Positions 1 through 8,692 of a DNA stretch of 64,000 bases are shown piece by piece. The DNA lies in assembly GCA_041781135.1 (NCBI GenBank), contig JBHAZV010000020.1, forward strand, positions 62,001-126,000, read 5' to 3'. The translations under genes and the position numbers were made by a program. Positions within the stretch are counted from its first letter, which is position 1, and every line of letters starts with the position of its first letter. The notes below the pieces were generated by a model. It was not told where the DNA came from. It did no database searches and worked only from the letters and a program-made list of their open reading frames with translations. This DNA comes from JAUMXJ01 sp041781135 (GTDB taxonomy: Bacteria; Bacillota; Clostridia; Peptostreptococcales; Acidaminobacteraceae).

Positions 1-1
1 T

Positions 2-637
2 ATAGAAAAACTTGACACCGCAAGACGATATGAAGTTTTTGAAATATATAAAAACAAGTACGGTCTGCAGGATTCGGATCTCATCAGTTCCGAGCAGATT
101 TCTGCAAGTGTCAGCAACGACATAAAGGTCAGCGCTTTTGTATCAGTATTGCTCGCTTCGCTTTTAATGCTTGCGTACATTACATTCAGATTTGAATTCG
201 TCTTTGGCGTCGGCGCGATTATTTCCCTGGTGCACGACGTGCTGGTATTATTGGCGGTTTACGCGGTTTTCAGGCTGCCGGTCAATCAAAGTTTGATCGC
301 GGCGGTACTTACTGTAGTGGGTTATTCTATAAACGATACGATAGTTGTTTACGACCGTATAAGGGAAGATGTAAAGCGCGAAAAAACAAAGAATTATTTG
401 AAGCTTGCAAACGATTCTGTAAATCATACTCTTTCGAGAACAATAAATACTACAGTAACTACAATAGTAGTAATAGTTTGCTTGTATGTTCTCGGTTCTG
501 AATCGATAAAGGAGTTTGCACTTCCGCTTTTTATAGGAATAACAGTCGGCACATATTCTTCGATATTTATAGCGAGCGCTTCGTGGGCTCTCATTAAAAA
601 CAAACTTGACGGGAAGTCGAGATATGTGGGCAGGTAA
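2..637 (+). CDS. secF: Protein translocase subunit SecF (5' truncated)
   Basis: This is the C-terminal part (about 211 residues) of SecF, the membrane partner of SecD that uses the proton motive force to complete Sec-dependent export. The frame is open from base 2, so the gene begins outside the window. The SecF signature YSINDTIVVYDRIRED is complete, and several hydrophobic helices surround it (around LASLLMLAYITFRF, LVHDVLVLLAVYAV, TVTTIVVIVCLYVL and LPLFIGITVGTYSS). The region before the first helix (RRYEVFEIYKNKYG) is the end of the extracytoplasmic loop. The recJ gene follows 9 bases after the stop, in the secF-recJ-apt-relA order common in Clostridia. The SecF identity is secure; whether the gene is a separate secF or the end of a secDF fusion cannot be seen. 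Confidence 0.93.
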   Translation: MEKLDTARRYEVFEIYKNKYGLQDSDLISSEQISASVSNDIKVSAFVSVLLASLLMLAYITFRFEFVFGVGAIISLVHDVLVLLAVYAVFRLPVNQSLIAAVLTVVGYSINDTIVVYDRIREDVKREKTKNYLKLANDSVNHTLSRTINTTVTTIVVIVCLYVLGSESIKEFALPLFIGITVGTYSSIFIASASWALIKNKLDGKSRYVGR

Positions 638-646
638 AAAGAAATA

Positions 647-2881
647 ATGAAGTTTTATAGGTACATGTGGAGCGGTGGCTCTGACCTCAGGTCGGTACAG
701 CAGGTTTTGGATGACAGGGCCATTGTTTCGCAGTCAAAAGAGGATCTGCATGATCCTTTTTTGCTACTTGGAATGCGCGAGGCTGTCGAGAGAATCGAGA
801 GAGCGGTTAGCGACGGTGAACTCATTTATATCTACGGCGATTATGATGTCGACGGGATTACTTCGTGTGCAATTTTGATGAAGTATTTTGAACGCATCGG
901 AGCTCGCTGCAATTACTACATTCCAAACAGGGTGTCCGACGGCTATGGGCTTTCTGTCGACGGACTTGCCGAGGTCGCCGGAGATGGCGCCGGGCTTGTG
1001 ATAACGGTTGATTGTGGAATAAATGCTTTTGCGGAGGTGGAATACGCCAACAGCGTTGGTTTGGATGTGGTAGTTACCGACCACCACTTAGTCGAGGACA
1101 GACTTCCGGCTGCGGTGGCGGTTGTTAATCCAAAGCGCGGCGGCTATCCGTTCGAACATCTTGCAGGCTGCGGCGTTGCGCTCAAATTAGTGCAGGCGCT
1201 TGCCGGCAGCGAATTTGAACGTTTTTTTGGCGATATAATCGATATTGCAGCTGTAGGCACGGTTGCGGATATAGTCAGTCTTACTGGCGAAAACAGGATA
1301 ATAGTTAAGGAAGGTCTTGCGCGTGTTCGGAATTTGGGGCTTCGTACAATTATCGAGGCGCTCGGAAAGCGACCGGACAATCTTTCGACAACTGACATTA
1401 GTTTTGGAGTCGCGCCAGTGATTAACGCAAGCGGCAGGATAGGCAATCCGAAACTCGGAGTTGAGCTTCTGCTGATGGACGACAAGGATACCGCACTTCG
1501 CATGGCGAAAAAGCTGATTTCGCTCAATAATGACAGAAAGCAGCAGTGCAGTGTTGCCGGCGAGGATTCCATGAGTTTTGTCGAGCAGAATCTCGATTTG
1601 CGCGGCACCAAGGTGATTATTGTCCGTGGCGACGGGTGGCATTCCGGAATTATAGGGATTGTGGCTTCGCGTCTTGTCGATAAGTACAAGCGTCCTGCGA
1701 TAGTGCTCACGGAGACAGGCGGACAGCTCAAGGGTTCGGCAAGAAGCATTGCAGGAGTCAGCATTTACGGCATACTTTCGAAGGTAAAGGATTTGCTTTC
1801 GGAGTTCGGAGGGCACGACCTTGCCGCAGGGGTTACGGTCGAACCCGGCAGGTATGATGAGTTTGTCGAGGCTGTTCAGCGCGCTGCGGAGGCTTATGTA
1901 TGCAGTGACGGCTGTGTCAGAGAGTACGACTATGTCGTGGCTCCGAGCCTTATCACCATGGATTTTATATCTGAGCTTGCCGAGATCCAGCCGTGCGGTA
2001 TGGGTAATTCCGAGCTTGTACTTACTATGCATGGTCTCAAGCTGACCAATTTGAAATATGTAGGTGTCGACGAACAGCATGCTAAAGTCACCGTGACAGA
2101 CGGTGTCGGCATTTTCGATGGGATCGGCTTTGGAATAGTTGAATCCTTTAGGGGGATACGTCCCGGAGATGATATTTCTATAATGTTTGTTCCGGAAATT
2201 TCGTATTTTGGAGGAGTTGAATCCGTAAGCTTGAAAATAGTAGACATACACTCCGGTACTGCAGATTTTTATCCCGAACTTCAGCGCGCCATGGACAAAG
2301 CGATGGCGGATTTTCTTATAAACAGCGAGAGTTTTAGTTTTACAAGCCTGCCTGATTTTGATATAATTAAAAAATTAAAATCAGTGGATGTATATACATT
2401 TGAAGATATGAAAAAGCTTCAAAAATGGGTGTACGACGAGGATTTGGAGCACGAGATCGTGTTTGGCGATGAGGAAGGCTCGACGGAGAACGGCATATCC
2501 GTGAGGTTCATGCCGGTAATAAGGCGGAGGCATATTGCGGATGGCAATTTGGAAGATACAGTAGGCAGGCTCAGGAGCGGTGCCGCATTTATAGACCATG
2601 TGCCGCATAGGAAGGATGTAGAGGCTGTATACCACGCCTGCAAGCGGCTTACGCTTGTTGATATGCGTCTGCTCGTGCAAAAGCTGCGCAGGAGCGCGCC
2701 GAGGATAATTGTAGCGCTTGAACTCCTAAATCGGGTCGGAGTGCTCGATTACTTGCAAATAAACGACTATGTTCATTTGGAGTGGAAGCGCCCGGAGACA
2801 AACCCTACATTAGAGGAACTGGAACTGTTTCAAAAGCTTCAGAGAGAAACGAGTATTGGAGGCGGATTTGAGCAAAATTGA
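647..2881 (+). CDS. recJ: Single-stranded-DNA-specific exonuclease RecJ
   Basis: RecJ degrades single-stranded DNA 5' to 3' and works in recombinational and mismatch repair. The protein has 744 residues, in the range of the long Firmicute RecJ proteins. Visible motifs are motif I YGDYDVDGITS (about residue 63), the DHH triad in VVTDHHLV (about residue 143), AGCGVALKLVQAL of the DHH domain, and the DHHA1 loop FGGHDLAAG (about residue 390), followed by an OB-fold region with the PCGMGN motif. Roughly 180 C-terminal residues form the Firmicute-type extension, which carries no motif I can name. The start is ATG at 647 after a weak purine-rich site (AAAAAGAAAT). The end overlaps the preferred start of apt by 14 bases, so the two are probably translationally coupled. 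Confidence 0.96.
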   Translation: MKFYRYMWSGGSDLRSVQQVLDDRAIVSQSKEDLHDPFLLLGMREAVERIERAVSDGELIYIYGDYDVDGITSCAILMKYFERIGARCNYYIPNRVSDGYGLSVDGLAEVAGDGAGLVITVDCGINAFAEVEYANSVGLDVVVTDHHLVEDRLPAAVAVVNPKRGGYPFEHLAGCGVALKLVQALAGSEFERFFGDIIDIAAVGTVADIVSLTGENRIIVKEGLARVRNLGLRTIIEALGKRPDNLSTTDISFGVAPVINASGRIGNPKLGVELLLMDDKDTALRMAKKLISLNNDRKQQCSVAGEDSMSFVEQNLDLRGTKVIIVRGDGWHSGIIGIVASRLVDKYKRPAIVLTETGGQLKGSARSIAGVSIYGILSKVKDLLSEFGGHDLAAGVTVEPGRYDEFVEAVQRAAEAYVCSDGCVREYDYVVAPSLITMDFISELAEIQPCGMGNSELVLTMHGLKLTNLKYVGVDEQHAKVTVTDGVGIFDGIGFGIVESFRGIRPGDDISIMFVPEISYFGGVESVSLKIVDIHSGTADFYPELQRAMDKAMADFLINSESFSFTSLPDFDIIKKLKSVDVYTFEDMKKLQKWVYDEDLEHEIVFGDEEGSTENGISVRFMPVIRRRHIADGNLEDTVGRLRSGAAFIDHVPHRKDVEAVYHACKRLTLVDMRLLVQKLRRSAPRIIVALELLNRVGVLDYLQINDYVHLEWKRPETNPTLEELELFQKLQRETSIGGGFEQN

Positions 2882-3398
2882 GAAGCTTAAAAATATGGTG
2901 AGAATCGTAGAGGATTTTCCTGTTAGCGGAATCAGCTATAAAGATATCACTACTGTCATACACAGCGCTGAAGGTTTCAGAATGGCTGTGGAGCTGCTTT
3001 CGGAACAGCTTGACGGCGTCGAGTTCGATTATTTTATTGGGCCGGAGGCGAGGGGATTCATATTTGGAGCTCCGCTTGCGATGCATATGGGCAAGGGTTT
3101 TGTTCCGGTGCGAAAAAAGGGTAAGTTGCCATACAGGACCGCATCATACAAGTACGAACTTGAATACGGTTCAGATGAGATTTTTGTCCACACAGATGCA
3201 GTGAATCCGGGCGATAGATTTGTGATAGTGGACGATCTGCTTGCGACCGGCGGAACTGCGCGTGCGGTGGCAGAACTGGTCGGACAGCTCGGCGGCGAGG
3301 TGGTGGGCTTTATCAGTCTTATCGAACTTGACGACCTTGGCGGCAGAAAGCGACTCGGCGATATACCTGTAAAGACGCTGATTCATTATGAGCACTGA
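2868..3398 (+). CDS. apt: Adenine phosphoribosyltransferase
   Basis: APT salvages adenine to AMP using PRPP. The protein begins near the family pattern (IPDFP.PGI..KDIT) with VEDFPVSGISYKDITTVI, has FIGPEARGFIFGAPLA in the base-binding region, and shows the PRPP loop VIVDDLLATGGTARA near residue 120. I chose TTG at 2868 because GGAGG lies five bases upstream (2858-2862) and the resulting 176 residues fit the family; an in-frame TTG at 2856 would lack a ribosome site. The start lies within the end of recJ. Adjacency to relA is a conserved Firmicute arrangement linking purine salvage to (p)ppGpp control. Confidence 0.95.
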   Translation: MSKIEKLKNMVRIVEDFPVSGISYKDITTVIHSAEGFRMAVELLSEQLDGVEFDYFIGPEARGFIFGAPLAMHMGKGFVPVRKKGKLPYRTASYKYELEYGSDEIFVHTDAVNPGDRFVIVDDLLATGGTARAVAELVGQLGGEVVGFISLIELDDLGGRKRLGDIPVKTLIHYEH

Positions 3399-3425
3399 TA
3401 AATATTGATAATAACGGGAGCTAAT

Positions 3426-5603
3426 GTGCTAAAAAGTCTGGAGAGCTATCTAAAAGAGATCAGGGTAAATGCTCCGCAGGTAAGCGAAGAAAGATTGGCG
3501 AAGGCGTATGAATTCGGAAAGAACGCCCACAACGGTCAGTTTCGCAAGGACGGGGTGACGGAATACTTCAATCATCCGATTGAGGTCTCTATAATTCTGT
3601 CAGAAATTATACCTGATGAAGATTCCATAGTCGCTGCACTTCTTCATGACACCATCGAAGATACGAAGGTTACTCGCGAAGAAATCGACAGCGCCTTTGG
3701 AACGGATGTTATGAAGCTCGTCGATGGCGTTACAAAGCTTGCAAACGTGACATTCGAAACAAAAAAGGCGCTTCAGGCAGAGAGCATGCGAAAAATGCTC
3801 ATTGCAATGTCTTCGGATTTCAGGGTAATTCTCATCAAGCTCGCCGACAGAATGCATAATATGCGTACGCTTATGCACATGCCCGAAAACAAGCAGAGGG
3901 ATATTGCGGAGGAAACTCTTAATATATATGCGCCGATAGCTCACAGGCTTGGTATTTTCAGGATTAAATGGGAGCTTGAGGATCTGTGTCTGAAGTATCT
4001 CGATCCCGATGAGTATCAGAATCTTATAGAAAAAGTAAATAAGAAGCTGAGCGAGCGCGAGGCGGTAATCAGGGGGTATATCGACCAGCTCAGCGACGCT
4101 ATGGCACTTGCAGGAATAGAGTGCGAGATATACGGACGGCCCAAGAATTTTTACAGTATATACCGCAAGATGAAGTATCAGCACAAGGAATTTGACGAAA
4201 TATACGATCTGACTGCAATAAGGATAATTGTCAAAAAAGAGCGCGATTTGTACGCCGCCCTTGGCGTGGTTCATTCTATGTGGAATTTTATTCCAGGGCG
4301 GTTCAAGGATTATGTGTCGACTCCTAAAAATAATATATATCGCTCTCTTCACACCACTCTTATGGGCAAGAATGAGCCGTTTGAAATCCAGATAAGAACC
4401 GAAGAAATGCACGAAGAAGCTGAGTATGGCTTTGCTGCGCATTGGAGGTACAAGGAGGGAACTCTTCACAAGCACGATGATTTCGACCTGAAAATTCAGT
4501 GTTTCAGGCGGATTATTGATCTTCAGGGCGATATAAACGAGGCGGGAGAGTTTATTGACGCTTTTCAGAACGACATTCTCAATACCGAAGTGTATGTGTT
4601 TACGCCAAATGCTGAGGTAGTGGATCTTCCGGAGGGCAGCACGCCAATAGATTTCGCCTACCAGATACACACTGCTGTCGGCAATAATGCAATAGGCGCA
4701 AGAGTGGACGGAAAATCGGTTCCGCTCTCTTATGTGCTTCAAACGGGGCAGGTAGTGGAGATAAGAACGAGCAAGACTTCACAGGGTCCTTCTCGTGATT
4801 GGCTTAAATTTGTAAAGACCAACCAGGCGCGCCAGAAGATCAAACAGTTTTTTAAGAGAGAGAGGCGCGATGACAATATCAAAAACGGACATGATATTTT
4901 GTCTGCCGAGCTCAAAAAGCATGGTTTCAAGCCTAAGGATGTTCTTACAAACGAGTTTATGGCTTCGATTTTTGAGCGGCTGAGTATGAAGTCGCTCGAC
5001 GACCTCTACAATGCTATCGGTTATGGCGGAATACTGACTTCACAGGTTATTCCAAGAGTTCGTGAAAAACTCAAAGCCACTGCTGCCGCGGTGACGCAGC
5101 ATGCCGAGGATATTAAAAGCCCGATCAATCACAAGGCGCATCTCAGGGAGAAAGCTCGCGGCGGCGTCATAGTAAGAGGAATTGACGATATATTTGTCAG
5201 GTTTGCAAAATGCTGCACTCCGGTGCCGGGCGATCCGATTATCGGGTATATTACGAGAGGCAGAGGTGTGACAGTGCATAGGGCGGATTGCAATAATTTT
5301 GAGCATAAAGAAGGTTTTGACGAGCGCCTGATAGATGTGGAATGGGCAAAGGCGGATACAGGAGCTTACAATGTGTCTCTGAGGCTGGTAACTGGAAACA
5401 GAAAAGGCGTTGTGGCAGAGATAACGAGCACTATCACGAGCCTCGACATAGACTTGAACAGTGTCAACGCCAAGCTGCAGAGCAATGAGACGGTTTTCGT
5501 CACGATGACACTTGAAATAAAACACCGAAATGAGATGGATACATTGTTTCAGAAGCTAAAATCCATTCCCGATGTTTTGAGCGTCTCAAGGGTGAGCTCG
5601 TAG
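3426..5603 (+). CDS. relA: Bifunctional (p)ppGpp synthetase/hydrolase (RelA/SpoT family)
   Basis: This enzyme makes and breaks the alarmone (p)ppGpp. Domain order is complete: an HD hydrolase domain with LLHDTIEDT (about residues 70-80), the synthetase domain with YGRPKNFYSIYRKM, YDLTAIRIIV and EYGFAAHWRYKEG (about 235-350), a TGS domain starting VYVFTPNAEVVDLPEGST (about 390), a zinc-finger/helical region with KCCTPVPGD, and a C-terminal ACT domain (about 650-725). Both the HD and synthetase motifs look intact, so a bifunctional Rel enzyme is expected. I prefer the GTG at 3426 because GGGAG lies five bases upstream (3416-3420); a TTG at 3405 is in frame but has no such site. The product has about 725 residues, normal for Rel. 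Confidence 0.96.
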   Translation: MLKSLESYLKEIRVNAPQVSEERLAKAYEFGKNAHNGQFRKDGVTEYFNHPIEVSIILSEIIPDEDSIVAALLHDTIEDTKVTREEIDSAFGTDVMKLVDGVTKLANVTFETKKALQAESMRKMLIAMSSDFRVILIKLADRMHNMRTLMHMPENKQRDIAEETLNIYAPIAHRLGIFRIKWELEDLCLKYLDPDEYQNLIEKVNKKLSEREAVIRGYIDQLSDAMALAGIECEIYGRPKNFYSIYRKMKYQHKEFDEIYDLTAIRIIVKKERDLYAALGVVHSMWNFIPGRFKDYVSTPKNNIYRSLHTTLMGKNEPFEIQIRTEEMHEEAEYGFAAHWRYKEGTLHKHDDFDLKIQCFRRIIDLQGDINEAGEFIDAFQNDILNTEVYVFTPNAEVVDLPEGSTPIDFAYQIHTAVGNNAIGARVDGKSVPLSYVLQTGQVVEIRTSKTSQGPSRDWLKFVKTNQARQKIKQFFKRERRDDNIKNGHDILSAELKKHGFKPKDVLTNEFMASIFERLSMKSLDDLYNAIGYGGILTSQVIPRVREKLKATAAAVTQHAEDIKSPINHKAHLREKARGGVIVRGIDDIFVRFAKCCTPVPGDPIIGYITRGRGVTVHRADCNNFEHKEGFDERLIDVEWAKADTGAYNVSLRLVTGNRKGVVAEITSTITSLDIDLNSVNAKLQSNETVFVTMTLEIKHRNEMDTLFQKLKSIPDVLSVSRVSS

Positions 5604-5612
5604 GAGGTTGCA

Positions 5613-6065
5613 GTGAGAGCGCTTGTACAGAGGGTACGCGCGGCATCGGTCGCAGTAGACGGCATAGAGGTTTCGGGTATTGGCTGCGGATTATGCGTAT
5701 TTTTGGGCGTTGAAGATTCTGACGGAGATGCAGAGGTCGCCTTTTTGTCTGCCAAGCTGGCGAGGCTACGTATTTTTGGGGATTCTGAGGGGAAGATGAA
5801 TCTGTCTGTAACCGATGCGGGAGGAAGCATTCTGCTTGTTTCACAGTTTACGCTTTATGCAGACGCCCGCAAGGGCAACAGACCGAGCTTCATAGGCGCA
5901 GGAAAACCTCAGCATGCCGAAAAGCTTTACAACAAATTTGCGGATGCGCTGCGCGGGATGGGCATAGAAGTAGGAACAGGAGTTTTTGGAGCTGATATGC
6001 TCGTGCACATCGAAAACGACGGACCTGTGACAATATGGCTCGATACTGCGGAGCTGATGAGGTAA
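5613..6065 (+). CDS. dtd: D-aminoacyl-tRNA deacylase
   Basis: DTD removes D-amino acids, and glycine mischarged on tRNA-Ala, from tRNA. The 150-residue protein matches the family in length. The two hallmark motifs are present: SQFTLYADARKGNRPSF in the middle, and the C-terminal NDGPVTIWLDT carrying the Gly-Pro pair of the active site. It starts with GTG at 5613, preceded by AGGAGG, only 9 bases after the relA stop. The order relA-dtd is a standard Firmicute pairing and implies co-transcription with relA. Confidence 0.96.
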   Translation: MRALVQRVRAASVAVDGIEVSGIGCGLCVFLGVEDSDGDAEVAFLSAKLARLRIFGDSEGKMNLSVTDAGGSILLVSQFTLYADARKGNRPSFIGAGKPQHAEKLYNKFADALRGMGIEVGTGVFGADMLVHIENDGPVTIWLDTAELMR

Positions 6066-6110
6066 ACCGGCAATATAAGTATTTTTAGTTTAATTTTACA
6101 AGGAGGAAAG

Positions 6111-6725
6111 ATGGACAATAAGCAGCCTGCAGAGTCTCTGATTATAGATAAGGTAGTGGTCGGCGCGTATGCCGAAAATACATATATCGTGGCGGATCCA
6201 TCCGTAAAGGAGTGCGTGGTGATAGATCCGGGCGCGGAATTTCCAAAGATTTGGCAGAAAATCACAGAGCGCGAACTCAGCGTAAAATATATTCTGCTGA
6301 CTCACGCACACTTTGACCACATCGGCGCTGTCACGGAGCTTGCGGCGCGTACCGGGGCGCCGGTTTATGTCAGCAGGGAGGACGAGCATCTTTATAGTGA
6401 TTCCATATCGCCTGACGGAAATTTAGAGGACGGGCTTGATTTTCAGCTTGGAAGATTTAAGCTCAGGACTATTGCGACTCCGGGACACACTATGGGCGGA
6501 ATGTGTTTTTATATAAAGGAGGCGGGCGTAATATTCACAGGCGACACCTTGTTTTATCGCTCGGTCGGCAGGACAGACCTTGCAGGCGGAAGTCACCGAA
6601 CTCTTATACGCTCGATAATAGATAAGCTTATGCTGTTGCCCGATAATACTGTGGTATATCCGGGTCATAGCGCCAGGACGACTATAGGTGATGAACGCAG
6701 GCATAATCTGTTTTTGCAGGGTTAG
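6111..6725 (+). CDS. Metallo-beta-lactamase-fold hydrolase (glyoxalase II-like)
   Basis: This 204-residue cytoplasmic protein has the metal-binding motif LTHAHFDHIG near residue 64, a downstream GHTMGGMCF and GDTLFYRSVGR, and a final PGHSARTTI, which together supply the His/Asp ligands for two metals. It belongs to the short YcbL/glyoxalase II-like group that normally lies between dtd and hemZ/hisS in Clostridia. The substrate is unknown; a hydroxyacylglutathione-like thioester has been proposed for relatives. The start is ATG at 6111 after AAGGAGGAAAG. Here the next gene is a tRNA rather than hemZ or hisS. Confidence 0.9.
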   Translation: MDNKQPAESLIIDKVVVGAYAENTYIVADPSVKECVVIDPGAEFPKIWQKITERELSVKYILLTHAHFDHIGAVTELAARTGAPVYVSREDEHLYSDSISPDGNLEDGLDFQLGRFKLRTIATPGHTMGGMCFYIKEAGVIFTGDTLFYRSVGRTDLAGGSHRTLIRSIIDKLMLLPDNTVVYPGHSARTTIGDERRHNLFLQG

Positions 6726-6770
6726 CTGCTGTTTTGCAATTCGCAATTAATATAAAATTTGAAAAAGGGC

Positions 6771-6799
6771 TTGAAATGATTTTTGCGATATGAGATAAT
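6771..6799 (+). promoter_or_regulatory. Sigma-A promoter of tRNA-Val
   Basis: TTGAAA at 6771-6776 and GATAAT at 6794-6799 are separated by 17 bases, placing the transcription start around 6806, just before the mature tRNA at 6812. The spacing and closeness to consensus suit a stable RNA promoter. Confidence 0.65.
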
Positions 6800-6811
6800 G
6801 GCTGGGCGAAC

Positions 6812-6887
6812 GCAAGATTAACTCAGCTGGTAGAGTACTTCCTTGACGTGGAAGGAGTCAGGGGTTCGAGTCCCTTATCTTGCACCA
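6812..6887 (+). tRNA. tRNA-Val (anticodon GAC)
   Basis: A complete cloverleaf can be drawn. The acceptor stem is GCAAGAT with ATCTTGC, the D arm is ACTC/GAGT with AGCTGGTA in the loop, the anticodon stem is CTTCC/GGAAG around loop TTGACGT (anticodon GAC, reading GUC/GUU valine codons), and the T arm is AGGGG/CCCTT with TTCGAGT. The 3' ACCA is encoded (6884-6887). The gene stands alone, flanked by its own promoter and terminator. Confidence 0.95.
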
Positions 6888-6918
6888 CAGAGATTTTGCA
6901 AATGTCTGCAAAACAAGG

Positions 6919-6957
6919 AATCCTACTAACCAGAACGGTTGGCGGGATTTTTGTTTT
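6919..6957 (+). terminator. Rho-independent terminator after tRNA-Val
   Basis: Arms 6919-6931 and 6937-6949 pair over 13 positions with one mismatch and two G-T pairs around the loop AGAAC, followed by TTTTTGTTTTATT. It ends the tRNA transcript and separates it from the CGGC gene. Confidence 0.75.
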
Positions 6958-7091
6958 ATTGCGGTTTTAATAAATTGTCGTATTTTCGTGACCTGTCATG
7001 TCGTTTCTTGTTTCGCGTTCTGTTTTTGGTTTCGGAGCGGCTTTTTACAGGTCTTCGTGGTAAAATATACAAAAATGCTGCGGGAGGGGAA

Positions 7092-7475
7092 ATGAAAAAA
7101 ATAGCGATTTTAACTTGCTTAAAATCGGCAGGCAGCTGCTGCACAGGCGCTGCCTGCCTGGAGGCGTTTTATAACAGAAAGGGCGGATTCGGTCAGTATA
7201 TAGGAGAGGAACTGCAGCTTGTGGCATTTTGTCATTGTAATGGCTGCGAAAGCATACTGGATACAGATAACGGAATGAAAGAAAAGCTGGAGCGGATTTT
7301 GAGTATACATCCTGATGCCGTGCATCTTGGAGTATGCACCTTGAAAGGAGATGCAGGCAGGTGCGGAACTATTGTCGAATTCATAAAGATTTTTATAGAA
7401 AATGGCATACAGGTCATCGACGGAACTCACAGCAGCTCAAGGCTATTGAATATCGGAGTCCCGGTGACATTGTGA
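7092..7475 (+). CDS. CGGC-domain cysteine-rich protein
   Basis: The 127-residue protein has nine cysteines (positions 9, 16, 17, 22, 47, 49, 52, 82 and 91). The cluster FCHCNGC, followed by GVCTLKGDAGRCG and VIDGTH, matches the order of conserved blocks in the CGGC family (C.CGGCP, SC..KG...C, KIIDWTH). These are small predicted metal-binding proteins of unknown function found mostly in anaerobes. In this copy the CGGC block reads CNGC. The start is ATG at 7092, directly behind GGGAGGGG at 7082-7089; the frame is open further upstream, but that stretch lies over the tRNA terminator and is not coding. The assignment rests on motif order and is fairly sure; function is not known. Confidence 0.8.
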   Translation: MKKIAILTCLKSAGSCCTGAACLEAFYNRKGGFGQYIGEELQLVAFCHCNGCESILDTDNGMKEKLERILSIHPDAVHLGVCTLKGDAGRCGTIVEFIKIFIENGIQVIDGTHSSSRLLNIGVPVTL

Positions 7476-7549
7476 TATTGCGATGACTGCTTTAAGCCAA
7501 CTTGGAATTGTAAAATATAAAATTTTTGATAGAATTTGAACCTTGTGTG

Positions 7550-7558
7550 TGATATAAT
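7550..7558 (+). promoter_or_regulatory. Extended -10 promoter of the TRAP operon
   Basis: TGATATAAT (TGn at 7550-7552, TATAAT at 7553-7558) is a consensus extended -10 element about 50 bases upstream of the binding-protein gene. No -35 hexamer at the right spacing is obvious, which is usual for extended -10 promoters. Confidence 0.55.
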
Positions 7559-7610
7559 GACGCAACAATCCTCATAGGAGATATGAGGAAATAATTGTGG
7601 AGGGATGGAT

Positions 7611-8606
7611 ATGAAAAAAATATTGGTTTTGCTGCTTTGCACAGCATTACTTATGACAATGGTTTCGTGCGGAGGTGAAAGCGGAGGCGGTTCTACCACT
7701 TCGTCTGCGGCTGCCGATACGGGCAAGACAAGGATTATGACAATTGGAACAGCGGATTCTACAGGTACCATGTACCCGGTGGGAGCGGCTGTAGCTTCTG
7801 TTATAAACGATAATATAGCAGGAGTAAAAGTAAATGTTGAAACATCAAAGGGTTCGCCTGCTAACTGTGTAAATATACAGTCAGGGGAGGTACAGCTTGC
7901 TACTATTGCCGGCGATACTGCAAGACAGGCGGTGCTTGGAGAAGGAAAGTTCGAGGGCAATGCGTGCAAGGATCTCAGAGCTATCTGCGCAGTGTATACC
8001 TCGCTCTCCAACTGGATCGCGCTTGAATCGAGCGGTCTGACAATGGTTAACCAGCTCACAGGCAAGAATGTCGCTGTAGGTCCGGAAGCTTCCACAACAG
8101 AAATCGCCGCTCTTGTAGCGCTTGAAGCTTGCGCTGTAACACCGGGCGAAAAAGTCAACCTCGGTCTTGGCGACGGAGCAAACGAAGTAGGCGACGGCGT
8201 CAGAGATGCCGCTCACGGATTTGCCGGAATTCCTATCGGCGGTCAGCTCAGTGTGGCTCAGACAAAGGACTGCGTGTTCCTCGGCTACACTGACGAAGAA
8301 CTTGATAAGGTCGTGGCGATTAACCCTTCTTATTACAAAACTGTAATTCCTGCGGGAACATATCCTAATCAGGACAAGGACGTTCCTACATTTGGCGTTA
8401 AGTGTCTTATAGTCGTAAATGCAAATATGGACGACGAAACTGCGTACAAGATAGCTGAAGCGATAGCTACTCATGTGCCTGACTTAGTGGCTGGGCATGC
8501 TTCTATGAAATCGATGGAGGATCCGGATTTTATCTGCAATAATCTTCCTATCGAGCTGCATCCCGGCGCTCTTAAATACTACACAGACGCAGGTATGATC
8601 AAGTAA
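7611..8606 (+). CDS. TAXI-family TRAP transporter solute-binding lipoprotein
   Basis: The protein begins with a lipoprotein signal peptide (hydrophobic run LVLLLCTALLM, lipobox MVSC with Cys20) and a Ser/Gly/Thr-rich linker. It then shows features of TAXI binding proteins: MTIGTADSTGTMYPVGAAVA near the N-terminus and GSPANCVNIQSGEVQLATI in the first lobe. It should capture a small organic anion outside the cell and hand it to the fused permease encoded next. The substrate cannot be read from sequence; some TAXI systems carry glutamate or other carboxylates. I chose ATG at 7611 rather than 7605 because GGAGGG (7599-7604) would touch the latter. The product has about 331 residues, typical for the family. 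Confidence 0.92.
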   Translation: MKKILVLLLCTALLMTMVSCGGESGGGSTTSSAAADTGKTRIMTIGTADSTGTMYPVGAAVASVINDNIAGVKVNVETSKGSPANCVNIQSGEVQLATIAGDTARQAVLGEGKFEGNACKDLRAICAVYTSLSNWIALESSGLTMVNQLTGKNVAVGPEASTTEIAALVALEACAVTPGEKVNLGLGDGANEVGDGVRDAAHGFAGIPIGGQLSVAQTKDCVFLGYTDEELDKVVAINPSYYKTVIPAGTYPNQDKDVPTFGVKCLIVVNANMDDETAYKIAEAIATHVPDLVAGHASMKSMEDPDFICNNLPIELHPGALKYYTDAGMIK

Positions 8607-8637
8607 TTTATCGATCGGCGCTTTGCGTCAACGGTAT

Positions 8638-8665
8638 ATGCCGCTTGGAAGTTTCCGGGCGGCAT
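8638..8665 (+). other. Intercistronic hairpin between binding protein and permease
   Basis: Arms ATGCCGC (8638-8644) and GCGGCAT (8659-8665) pair perfectly, with a further GGAA/TTCC pairing inside. No T run follows, so it is more likely an mRNA-stabilising or attenuating hairpin that favours expression of the binding protein over the permease than a full terminator. Confidence 0.5.
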
Positions 8666-8692
8666 TATTGTAACTGAATATTTGGAGGCTTT

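Noticed and set aside
1187..2251. Long open frame on the minus strand opposite recJ (354 codons)
   Set aside because: It lies wholly within recJ, has no ribosome site, and its product is of unlikely composition; it is a shadow of recJ codon use.
3600..4742. 380-codon minus-strand frame opposite relA
   Set aside because: Entirely antisense to the conserved HD and synthetase domains of relA and without recognisable motifs or a ribosome site.
6939..7091. Longer N-terminus for the CGGC protein
   Set aside because: The frame is open, but it runs over the tRNA terminator and the strong ribosome site points to ATG 7092; the family also starts there.
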